A stretch of DNA of 64,000 bases. Origin: Bacteroidota bacterium (lineage in GTDB: Bacteria > Bacteroidota > Bacteroidia > Bacteroidales > UBA4417). The stretch's first letter is position 1; each line of letters starts with the position of its first letter. The stretch is from positions 62,001 through 126,000 of the forward strand of contig JACAAZ010000009.1 in the NCBI GenBank assembly GCA_013376995.1, read 5' to 3'. Below are positions 28,496-36,779 of this stretch, one piece after another. The notes under the pieces were generated by a model. That model was not told the DNA's origin, did no database searches, and saw only the letters and a list, made by a program, of their open reading frames with translations. Made by a program: the position numbers and the translations under genes.

Positions 28496-28530
28496 ACGGT
28501 TCCAACAATCATGTTGGAATCGTTTTTTTA
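28496..28530 (+). terminator. Rho-independent terminator
   Basis: ACGGTTCCAACA and TGTTGGAATCGT form a 12-bp stem (one G-T) around a short loop (ATCA), followed by TTTTTTTA. Classical terminator, about 140 nt after the giant gene's stop. Confidence 0.85.
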
Positions 28531-28777
28531 TATGCCGATTAAAGAATATTGGGTTATTATTAATCCTCTTAGCACTTTTTGTAATGAATTAAATCAACGA
28601 TGAAGAACCTGAGTTCAACGAATAATAATCTATGTTCAATGCCAGATAACAGGATTGACAATGCAGAGTAAGATGATATCAATGCATAGTAATTGGGAAA
28701 CAATGCCGGGTAACAGCTTAACAATCGAGAGTAATCTGAGATAAATGAAGAGTAATAATGAAATCAATGAAGTGTAA

Positions 28778-28882
28778 GATGGCATCAATGAAGAGTGAGA
28801 TGGCATCAATGCAGAGCTAGATGGCATCAATGAAGAGTGAGATGGCATCAATGCAGAGTGAGATGGCATCAATGAAGAGCTA
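28778..28882. repeat. 21-bp tandem repeat (five exact-length units)
   Basis: Units at 28778, 28799, 28820, 28841 and 28862 read GATGGCATCAATG then AAGAGTGA or CAGAGCTA. Two positions alternate (A/C after ATG, GTGA/GCTA at the end), suggesting a 42-bp higher-order unit in the past. Decayed units (AATGCAGAGTAAG, AATGAAGAGTAAT) extend back to about 28630. A minus-strand frame through it encodes MPSHSSL heptads, likely a by-product of the 21-bp period. Confidence 0.85.
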
Positions 28883-28969
28883 GAAGACAGTTATACGGAG
28901 AAAAGTATTATCAGATAGATAAATTTAATTTTTCATTAGAGTGATTCTTTCAGACTGAAAGATTAACCG

Positions 28970-29015
28970 GGAACGCGGCTGACGCGGTTTTGCCCGCAGA
29001 TCACTGCGGAATTAA
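28970..29015. repeat. GCGGAT-family remnant
   Basis: GGAACGCGGCTGACGCGG followed by CCGCAGATCACTGCGG resembles half of the 7384-7474 hairpin, without a convincing second arm. Probably a decayed copy of that family. Confidence 0.45.
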
Positions 29016-29171
29016 TCATAAATATTCAGCACTTTCCCGCGCTTCAATTCCTCGGAATCAGCTTTTCGCCGATACATAGTATTGATTGATTTTGATTCTG
29101 ATTTCCTGGTCAGCAAAAAAAAAATTTAACTCCCTGAAAATCTGCAATCGTTTGCGGTATTTTTTCTAACC

Positions 29172-29179
29172 TATATTTG
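29172..29179 (+). promoter_or_regulatory. Putative -7 box of the giant amylase gene
   Basis: TATATTTG, a full TAnnTTTG match, 47 nt before the ATG at 29227. The AACCCAAAC leader motif (29187-29195) follows and would lie at or near the RNA 5' end. Confidence 0.5.
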
Positions 29180-29226
29180 CTTTATTAACCCAAACCAGAT
29201 TTACCAAAACCTTATCTCTTAATTAA

Positions 29227-32200
29227 ATGAAAACTTTTTTACTCCAACGCAAATCAGCGTTTCTATTGCTATTTGTACTTTTTCTTATTTGCGGAATTCT
29301 TACTCCTACCTTATCCAGGGCAGATATTTATCAACCAGAAGGGTTAAACATGCCCGGCAGCTGGAATTCCTGGATAAATCCTCCCAGCAATTTGGCCATA
29401 GCAAATAATAGCCAGGTATCCGGAGGAAGACTTACTAAAATTACATCAGGAACAAGCCGATGGCAAACCATTTTCAGTGTCGCAGCCACCGGTGGCGATT
29501 TCACGGCAGGAACCTATTCCTGGTTGTTTACCAGTGGTCCGTCCGCCAATGCTTTTGCCAATAAATGGGCCAATGTAAATGTTACCATGAATACTGTGCA
29601 GACCTATGTCAAGGAAGGGTCAACCAACAACTCTATCACCCTGGTTAATGGTAAATGGTATACCATGAACTGGAAAGACAATGGTTATGCAAATACTGAA
29701 GGCATATTCATGGAAACCTCTGCACAACCGGTTACACTTTCGTCGCTTTCTGTTCCATCCGGCATCCTGCAGGGCCAAACAGCAACTATTACTCTCACAA
29801 CTGCTGCCTCACCTTCAACTGAGGAAAAATTCTACCTGCGCTACTCAATCGATAACTGGGCAACATCTTCCGTGGTCACTTTTTCGATGAGCGGGAGTTC
29901 CGGCACTGCTGTCATTCCTGCCCAGGCATCAGGTATTACAGTTCAATATTATGCTTTCTCTTCAACAGTTGCAGGCATAAGCAGCAATTATGACATGTAT
30001 ACGCTTAAATTCAATAATAATTCAGGAACAAATTTCAGCTATACCGTAGCTGGGTTGAGTAATTTAGCGAATATCCTAACCTTTTCATTCCCTCAGCAAA
30101 CTACCTCTGCAACAATCAATTCCACTTCCGGAACCGTAAGCATTGAAGTTGCCTATGGGACGGTACTTACAAGCCTCACTCCTACCATCACCGTATCTCC
30201 GGGTGCAACTATAAATCCCCTCAGTGGCGTTGCACAAAACTTCTCTTCACCATTTAATTATATTGTTACTGCCCAGAATGGGACTACAACCAAAACCTGG
30301 ACCATCACTGTAACCACCGCTGCACCACCTGCAGCCCAGTATGGGTTGCGTGATGACGCTGGAGTTAATCTTCCTACTCTCACTTATTGGTACACCGGCC
30401 AGTTAACGGATATCACGGAAAAGGGGTCACAGTTCAACAATAAAAATCTTGGTTCTTTAAATGCGCTCTATTTAAAAGGGTCGACAATAAAATCCTGGAA
30501 AACAACTGGTGGTGACGTTTCAGGGGCCCAGTTCAAATATAAAGTCTGGGCAGTAGGAGGAACAGAACCTGCAACTTATACCGAACGGGCGGTTGCCTGG
30601 ACCAGTGATGACGGAAGTGGAAACCAAACCTGGTCAGCATTCGGGGCTGAAATAGGAATTACGAATGGCCTTACATCTGGAAACTACAACCTTAAAATCC
30701 TTTTCAGCATAACCGGAACGGGGGTCGCCGGAACCACAACCGATGGAGCTTATACCGCCACATTCACCTATGAACAGTTTAGCAGCCTGGCAGAGATCGT
30801 TTCTTTCAGTCTGCCGCAACAAGCTTCACCAGCAACAATCACTTCAGCTGCCGGCACTGTTAATATGCAGGTAGTTTACGGGACTTCATTAACAAACCTG
30901 GCGCCGGCCATTGCTGTTTCACCTGGGGCGACCATGACACCTGCCAGCGGAGTTGCCCGCGACTTTACCACACCCAAAACCTACCTGGTTACTGCTGAGA
31001 ATGGCACCACAACCAAAACCTGGACTGCAACCATTACTGTTGCATCAACTGCAATTTCTTGGGCAAACCTGCAATTCCCCGGTACAGCCAATATTGCCCT
31101 GGGCCAGAATTTTGATGTGTATGGACAGGTTCTGGTCAGCGGTGTTTCAGGGCAACCAACACAAGTTCCCGGCCTGCAGGCATGGGTGGGTTATAGTACT
31201 ACCAACACGGATCCCAGCACCTGGACAAACTGGATCTCAGCCGGATACAAGGGAGCTGCCGGCCCCAACGATGAATTTAAAGCGAATATCGGCACCTCAC
31301 TACCTTCGAATGGTACTTACTACTATGCAACCCGTTACAAACTAAACGGCGGCAGCTATGTATATGGGGGATATTCAGCCACGGGCGGTGGTTTCTGGAA
31401 TGGTACCACTTACATCAATGGCACAGTAACTGTTACTTCTCCTTCTATTACCTGGGTAAACCTCCAGTGGCCAGGAAGCCAATCTATAGAGCCTTCCCAG
31501 TTATTTAATGTTTATGGAAGGGCATGGATACAAGGATACAGCGGTGGATCCACACAATTCCCTACACTACAGGCATGGATTGGTTATAGTACTACCAACA
31601 CGGATCCCAGTACCTGGACAAACTGGATAAGTGCAGGTTACAACGGGGCAAGCGGCAATAACGATGAATTCCTGGCTAACCTGGGTGCAGTTATGAATAC
31701 AAACGGAACGTATTATTATGCAACCCGCTTCAAAGTATATAACCAGGCTTATGTTTACGGAGGATTTTCTGATAGTGGCGGTGGTTTCTGGAACGGAACT
31801 ACTAATATTAACGGAGTGCTTACCGTTGGCATCAATATAGACTGCAATGCATATAATGGTGCAGCATACTGCACCCCGCCAATGCCTCACGACAATGACT
31901 CGGTTACACTCTATTTTGATGCTACAAAAGGCAATGCAGCCTTGCTGAATTATGCCGGTGATGTATATGCCCATACTGCTGTCCTGACCAATCTGAGCAG
32001 CGGCCCTTCTGACTGGCGTTATGTAAAATCAAACTGGGGCGTGAATACTCCTGATACCAAACTAACCCGTATCTCCCAGAATTTATATAAACTTACTATT
32101 AACACTCCCAGGAGTTATTACAATGTCCCTGCCGGTGAAACCATCCAGAAAATGGTATTTGTCTTCAGGAGCGATCTGCCTCAAGCAGGTGGCTCCTACC

Positions 32201-35200
32201 TTGAGCAAAGAAATTCCGACGGATCTGATATAAGTATAAGGGTTTATGATAATAGCGTAAAGGTGAGGTTCAATAACCCACTTTCCAAACAGGTAATCCT
32301 GAATCCTGCCACCACTATACCTGTATGCGTTTCTGCCATTGGAAATACAAGCATATCATTGTATGCAAATAATACTCTCCTAAAACAACAGTCATCTGCC
32401 TCGCTCTCTTACATGCTCCTGATGACGCAATTGCAATCCGGTCAGAACTGGTTGAAAGCAGTTGCTTCCAATGGCAGCATTCAATCACGCGATTCCATTG
32501 AGATTTATCTCCGCGGCCCGGTGGTTATCGCTGATCTTCCATCTGGAGCAAAGAACGGGATCAACTATGTTAATGACAGCACAGTAACACTGGTACTTCA
32601 TGATCCTACAGGCTTCAAACAATATGTTTATGTAATTGGTGAATATGGCAACTGGCAGCTTAGCAACAATAATTACATGAACCGGACACCGGATGGAAAA
32701 CGCTACTGGCTTACCCTGACCCACCTGCAACCTGGTCATGAATATGCTTACCAGTACCTGGTTGACGGCGATTTGAAATTGGCAGATCCTTATGCTGAAA
32801 AGGTTCTGGATCCCTGGAATGATCAATGGATTTCTCCTTCCATCTATCCAAATCTCAAACCTTATCCTACAGGTTTAACTGACGGAGTTGTCTCAGTATT
32901 GCAAACTGCGCGTCCGCAATACAACTGGCAGGTTACCAATTTCACCCCCGCAGCTCTTAACAACAGCCAGTCGGATATGGTGGTTTATGAATTGCTCCTC
33001 CGCGATTTTACTGCTGAACATACGCTTGCAGCTGCAAAACAAAAACTGGATTATCTCAAGGAACTGGGCGTAAACACGGTCGAACTAATGCCCGTAGCAG
33101 AATTCGATGGCAACGACAGCTGGGGGTATTCAACCAATTTCTTTTTTGCCGCAGATAAAGCATACGGTACCCGCGAAGACCTGAAAGCATTCGTTGACGC
33201 TGCACATCAGCGTGGAATATCAGTGGTGCTTGATATGGTTGTGAATCATGCCTTTGGATTAAATCCCATGGTTAAGATGTACTGGAATTCTACTACAAAT
33301 CAGCCTTCAGCAGATAACCCATGGTTCAACCAGCAATCACCTCATCCTTACAGTGTAGGATATGACTTTAACCACGAAAGCGGGCATACGAGGCAATTCT
33401 TCAAGGATGTATTTCAATACTGGCTTACAGAATACAAGGTGGATGGCTTCAGGCTGGATCTATCAAAGGGACTAACACAGACATACTCCGGCAATGACCT
33501 GGGAATCTGGAACTCCTATGATCAAAGCCGGATTAACATCCTGAATGACTACAAGGCGCACATAAAATGGGTAAATCCTAATGCTTATGTTATCCTCGAG
33601 CATTTCGCCAACAATGACGAAGAAACAGTTCTGGCCAATTCAGGTTTCCTGCTTTGGAGTGCAATGCATAACAATTACAAGCAGGTGGCCATGGGATGGC
33701 AAACCAATTCAAATGTTTCATGGGCTTACCATGGAAACCGCGGATGGTCCTATCCAAACCTGGTTGACTATATGGAAACCCATGATGAAGAGAGGATGCT
33801 TTACGAAGCCCTGAACAATGGAAATTCAAGCAATCCAGCCTACGATATAAAATACTTTGCCAACGGATTGCATCACCAGGAACAGGGAATTGTACTCTTC
33901 ATGGGTATCCCGGGCCCTAAAATGCTTTATGAATTCCAGGAGATGGGTTACGATTACAGCAAGTTTTACGGTGGATCCAATGTTGCAGCAAAACCACCCA
34001 GATGGGATTATCTTGATGTACCTGGCAGGGAAAAGCTGAACAGGGTGGTTTCTGCAATGGCTGCATTGCGAAAGACCGATGCTTTCCGCTATGGTAATTT
34101 TAGCTCTGACCTGGCACTGGACGGAAAAAAGATCTGGATAACTCATAGCAGCATGGATGTTATAATCACCGTCAATATGGGTGTTGGAGGATTTATCATG
34201 GCACCCGGGTTTACCCATGCAGGAACCTGGTACGACTATTTCACCGGGCAGCCTTTCACTGTTACAGATCCCGGAGGGCATTATTTCTATTACAACCCTG
34301 GCGATTACAGGGTTTTTACCAGCCAGCCGATGCCTAAGCCATTTTTCGACCTGAATGTGACTGTTGTTGACGGACAGGCAAGTAATCCTATGCAGGATGT
34401 AAATGTCCGGCTGAGCAATTCAGGAAGCAGGATAACAGGGGCTAATGGGCTGGCAAGTTTCACTGCCTTACCAAAAAGAGACTATATAACAGCGCAAAAA
34501 TTTGGCTGGCATACACAGACAGTTGATACACTTATCGGTGCCAACACAAACCTCACGATAACCCTGCAACAAGGCTGGGATCCTGCCATGGGCTGGGTAA
34601 ATCTCCAGGCTCCGGGTACAGGTAGTATTCAGCCAGGGAATGATTTCAACGTGTATGCCCAGGTTTGGATAGATGGAGTAACGACACAGGCAACTGCTGA
34701 CACTTCGGTTCATGCATGGATAGGATATAGCACCACCAATTCGGATCCTTCAACATGGACCAACTGGGTTCCTGCAACCTATCACGCAGCTGCAGGTAAC
34801 AATGATGAATACTCTGCCAATATCGGTAGCCTGATCATGACAGAGGGCACCTACTATTATGCCAGCCGTTTCAGGAAAGGGAGCAGCCCTTATGCTTATG
34901 GTGGCTTTGCAGGCGGAGTTGGTGGGTTCTGGAATGGAACGACCAATGTATCAGGAGTGCTGGGAGTTCATAATATCCCTCAACCTATAATCGGATGGGC
35001 AAACCTTCAGCATCCGGGCACAGGATCTATTACACCCGGACAGGATTATAATGTTTATGCCCAGGCCTGGATTGAAAATATCACGGGGCAGGCAACTGCA
35101 ACTCCCGGCTTACAGGCATGGATAGGATACAGTACAACAAATACGAATCCTGCCACCTGGACCAACTGGGTTCCGGCTACATACAGCTCAGCAGTTGGAA

Positions 35201-36366
35201 ATAATGACGAGTTCACAGCTAATCTCGGAACATTGTCCTTACCTGCCGGCACATATTATTATGCCAGCCGTTTCAAGTACAACACAGGTAACTATGTTTA
35301 CGGAGGATATTCGGCAACAACCGGGGGATTCTGGGACGGAGCATCAAATACTAACGGGGTACTGACAATTTCGAACAGCGCACAGAGTGTAATAAATTGG
35401 GCTAACCTTCAATGGCCTGGTGATGGAACCATTGCCGGTGGAGGAGATTTCAGCGTGTATGGCCAGGTTTACGTTGCTGGTTTCACAGGCCAGCCTGCGC
35501 AATTGGCAGGATTGCAGGCATGGGTAGGATATAGCACCCTGAACTCTGATCCTTCAACATGGACTACCTGGGTACCCGCATCGTATAATGTAGCAGTAGG
35601 AAACAATGATGAGTTTCAGCTGAATCTCGGGCCACTCATCACTTCGGCAGGGACTTATTACTATGCATTCAGGTACAGGCTTAACTCAGGCAGCTATTAC
35701 TATGGAGGATATTCTGCAGGAGGAGGAGGATTCTGGAATGGTACTTCTTATAGTGCGGGAGTCCTTACTGTAACCTCATCCTTATTCAAAACACTGCACC
35801 TTAAACTTTATCTTGAAGGTTTGTACAATTCCGGAACTGGTGCAATGATGGAGGCACTAGGAACTTCCGGACCTCAGTTTGGCAGTGGAGTCGCTGACAA
35901 GGTAAATATTGAACTGCATAACGCCGTGTCACCCTATGCCACTGAATACACCTTGAACAACTGCACCCTTATGACAGATGGAACACTCTCTGTTACAAAT
36001 GTTCCTGCCGGAATAACAGGCTCATACTATCTTGTTGTAAAACACAGGAATAGCCTGGAAACATGGAGTAACTCAGCGGTTTCATTTGGCAGTAGCCCTG
36101 TCACCTATGATTTCTCAACCTCCGCTTCAAAAGCCTATGGAAATAACCTTAAATCCCTGGGCCCAATCTTCGCCATATATGGCGGTGATGCCACCCAGGA
36201 TGGAGTTGTTGACGGATCAGATATGGCAGCAATTGACAATGCCAGCACAGCTATTCTTACCGGTTATTTTGTTGAAGATGTTAATGGAGATGGAGTGGTT
36301 GATGGTTCTGATATGGCATTGATCGATAACAATTCTACGGCTATCGTGCAGGTACTGAAACCATAA
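29227..36366 (+). CDS. Giant secreted GH13 amylase-type protein with five W-x-N-L-Q modules and dockerin-like C-terminus
   Basis: 2379 residues. A signal peptide (to about residue 32) and an N-terminal beta domain are followed by two DUF5018-like repeats (about 277-365 and 516-605), two W-x-N-L-Q modules (about 610-865), a CBM-like segment (about 870-1020) and an E-set/CBM48-like domain (about 1110-1200). The GH13 catalytic domain (about 1250-1690) keeps all key residues: DMVVNH (Asp1336, His1341), GFRLD (nucleophile Asp1411), ILEH (acid/base Glu1458) and THDEE (His1519, Asp1520). A carboxypeptidase-regulatory-like domain (about 1707-1785), three more W-x-N-L-Q modules (about 1788-2180) and the common C-terminal module (about 2187-2379, two calcium loops) complete it. 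It is expected to hydrolyse or rearrange alpha-glucans outside the cell; the exact linkage cannot be read from sequence. Confidence 0.88.
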   Translation: MKTFLLQRKSAFLLLFVLFLICGILTPTLSRADIYQPEGLNMPGSWNSWINPPSNLAIANNSQVSGGRLTKITSGTSRWQTIFSVAATGGDFTAGTYSWLFTSGPSANAFANKWANVNVTMNTVQTYVKEGSTNNSITLVNGKWYTMNWKDNGYANTEGIFMETSAQPVTLSSLSVPSGILQGQTATITLTTAASPSTEEKFYLRYSIDNWATSSVVTFSMSGSSGTAVIPAQASGITVQYYAFSSTVAGISSNYDMYTLKFNNNSGTNFSYTVAGLSNLANILTFSFPQQTTSATINSTSGTVSIEVAYGTVLTSLTPTITVSPGATINPLSGVAQNFSSPFNYIVTAQNGTTTKTWTITVTTAAPPAAQYGLRDDAGVNLPTLTYWYTGQLTDITEKGSQFNNKNLGSLNALYLKGSTIKSWKTTGGDVSGAQFKYKVWAVGGTEPATYTERAVAWTSDDGSGNQTWSAFGAEIGITNGLTSGNYNLKILFSITGTGVAGTTTDGAYTATFTYEQFSSLAEIVSFSLPQQASPATITSAAGTVNMQVVYGTSLTNLAPAIAVSPGATMTPASGVARDFTTPKTYLVTAENGTTTKTWTATITVASTAISWANLQFPGTANIALGQNFDVYGQVLVSGVSGQPTQVPGLQAWVGYSTTNTDPSTWTNWISAGYKGAAGPNDEFKANIGTSLPSNGTYYYATRYKLNGGSYVYGGYSATGGGFWNGTTYINGTVTVTSPSITWVNLQWPGSQSIEPSQLFNVYGRAWIQGYSGGSTQFPTLQAWIGYSTTNTDPSTWTNWISAGYNGASGNNDEFLANLGAVMNTNGTYYYATRFKVYNQAYVYGGFSDSGGGFWNGTTNINGVLTVGINIDCNAYNGAAYCTPPMPHDNDSVTLYFDATKGNAALLNYAGDVYAHTAVLTNLSSGPSDWRYVKSNWGVNTPDTKLTRISQNLYKLTINTPRSYYNVPAGETIQKMVFVFRSDLPQAGGSYLEQRNSDGSDISIRVYDNSVKVRFNNPLSKQVILNPATTIPVCVSAIGNTSISLYANNTLLKQQSSASLSYMLLMTQLQSGQNWLKAVASNGSIQSRDSIEIYLRGPVVIADLPSGAKNGINYVNDSTVTLVLHDPTGFKQYVYVIGEYGNWQLSNNNYMNRTPDGKRYWLTLTHLQPGHEYAYQYLVDGDLKLADPYAEKVLDPWNDQWISPSIYPNLKPYPTGLTDGVVSVLQTARPQYNWQVTNFTPAALNNSQSDMVVYELLLRDFTAEHTLAAAKQKLDYLKELGVNTVELMPVAEFDGNDSWGYSTNFFFAADKAYGTREDLKAFVDAAHQRGISVVLDMVVNHAFGLNPMVKMYWNSTTNQPSADNPWFNQQSPHPYSVGYDFNHESGHTRQFFKDVFQYWLTEYKVDGFRLDLSKGLTQTYSGNDLGIWNSYDQSRINILNDYKAHIKWVNPNAYVILEHFANNDEETVLANSGFLLWSAMHNNYKQVAMGWQTNSNVSWAYHGNRGWSYPNLVDYMETHDEERMLYEALNNGNSSNPAYDIKYFANGLHHQEQGIVLFMGIPGPKMLYEFQEMGYDYSKFYGGSNVAAKPPRWDYLDVPGREKLNRVVSAMAALRKTDAFRYGNFSSDLALDGKKIWITHSSMDVIITVNMGVGGFIMAPGFTHAGTWYDYFTGQPFTVTDPGGHYFYYNPGDYRVFTSQPMPKPFFDLNVTVVDGQASNPMQDVNVRLSNSGSRITGANGLASFTALPKRDYITAQKFGWHTQTVDTLIGANTNLTITLQQGWDPAMGWVNLQAPGTGSIQPGNDFNVYAQVWIDGVTTQATADTSVHAWIGYSTTNSDPSTWTNWVPATYHAAAGNNDEYSANIGSLIMTEGTYYYASRFRKGSSPYAYGGFAGGVGGFWNGTTNVSGVLGVHNIPQPIIGWANLQHPGTGSITPGQDYNVYAQAWIENITGQATATPGLQAWIGYSTTNTNPATWTNWVPATYSSAVGNNDEFTANLGTLSLPAGTYYYASRFKYNTGNYVYGGYSATTGGFWDGASNTNGVLTISNSAQSVINWANLQWPGDGTIAGGGDFSVYGQVYVAGFTGQPAQLAGLQAWVGYSTLNSDPSTWTTWVPASYNVAVGNNDEFQLNLGPLITSAGTYYYAFRYRLNSGSYYYGGYSAGGGGFWNGTSYSAGVLTVTSSLFKTLHLKLYLEGLYNSGTGAMMEALGTSGPQFGSGVADKVNIELHNAVSPYATEYTLNNCTLMTDGTLSVTNVPAGITGSYYLVVKHRNSLETWSNSAVSFGSSPVTYDFSTSASKAYGNNLKSLGPIFAIYGGDATQDGVVDGSDMAAIDNASTAILTGYFVEDVNGDGVVDGSDMALIDNNSTAIVQVLKP
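31054..31836 (+). repeat. Tandem pair of W-x-N-L-Q modules, near-identical in part at DNA level
   Basis: Two roughly 130-codon modules start at 31054 (SWANLQFPG) and 31447 (TWVNLQWPG). Each continues to QAWIGYST-type, TWTNWI, NDEF, YYYATR and GGFWNGTT signatures. A stretch of about 30 nt around 31191 and 31583 (GGTTATAGTACTACCAACAC...) is almost identical in both copies, pointing to recent duplication or gene conversion. Confidence 0.8.
34588..35778 (+). repeat. Triplet of W-x-N-L-Q modules
   Basis: Three consecutive modules starting near 34588 (GWVNLQAPG), 34990 (GWANLQHPG) and 35390 (NWANLQWPG). All keep the same signature order (QAWIGYST, TWTNWVPA, NNDE, YYYA.R, GGFW) at about 400-nt spacing. 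They separate the catalytic half of the protein from the shared C-terminal module. Confidence 0.8.
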
Positions 36367-36779
36367 TTCAATCTCTGATGTAAATCCTGAATGATATGAA
36401 CTGCTCTAATCTTATCAGAATGCCAGGATAATACTTCTCTCAAAAAAGTAGTGGTGTCTTAAGTGCTTGATTCATAAGTCAATTTAATAAGAACAAAGGC
36501 TGTCAGCAACAGGCAGCCTTTGTTCTTTGTTGTAGCCTTCATGTATCATAAGATAGAAATGTGAAAAAATGTAGTCCGGATTTCTGAATTCAAACTTCTT
36601 TTTTTAAAATTTCAGAAAAAGTCTGTATAAATTTACGACTGGAAAAGAGAAGCCATGCCTTCAGTCCTTCCTGTGTACCCTCCGGGAAAGCTCTTACAGG
36701 TAATTTTGAAGAAGAATGTGATCCATAATCATGGATAGGCCATACCCTACTCAAATCAATAACCAAAACCCAAAATAAA
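36367..36779. other. Gap between second and third giant genes
   Basis: Holds a strong terminator (36491-36530) and an AT-rich leader ending in AACCCAAAA (36767-36775) just before the next ATG. No gene or clear TAnnTTTG box. Confidence 0.6.
36491..36530 (+). terminator. Rho-independent terminator
   Basis: GAACAAAGGCTG (36491-36502) and CAGCCTTTGTTC (36514-36525) form a perfect 12-bp stem followed by TTTGTTGT. It separates transcription of the amylase-type gene from the next giant gene. Confidence 0.8.

Larger units (their letters stand above)
28354..29226. other. 870-nt gap between the first two giant genes
   Basis: Holds two hairpins (28407-28430 and a terminator at 28496-28530), a 21-bp tandem repeat (28778-28882 with degenerate units back to about 28630), a GCGGAT-type remnant (28970-29015) and the promoter of the next gene. 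No protein gene is supported. Confidence 0.7.

Noticed and set aside
28636-28872. Minus-strand 78-codon frame with MPSHSSL heptad repeats
   Set aside because: It is exactly what a 21-bp tandem repeat gives in an open frame. There is no start context, and the rest is a hydrophobic low-complexity run. Kept as a repeat, not a gene.
28778-28882. Possible CRISPR array
   Set aside because: Units are contiguous 21-bp tandem copies with no spacers, and no cas genes are nearby.
29227-36366. Classical starch-utilisation (Sus) locus
   Set aside because: No SusC-type TonB-dependent transporter, SusD-type lipoprotein or SusR-type regulator is encoded anywhere in the window.
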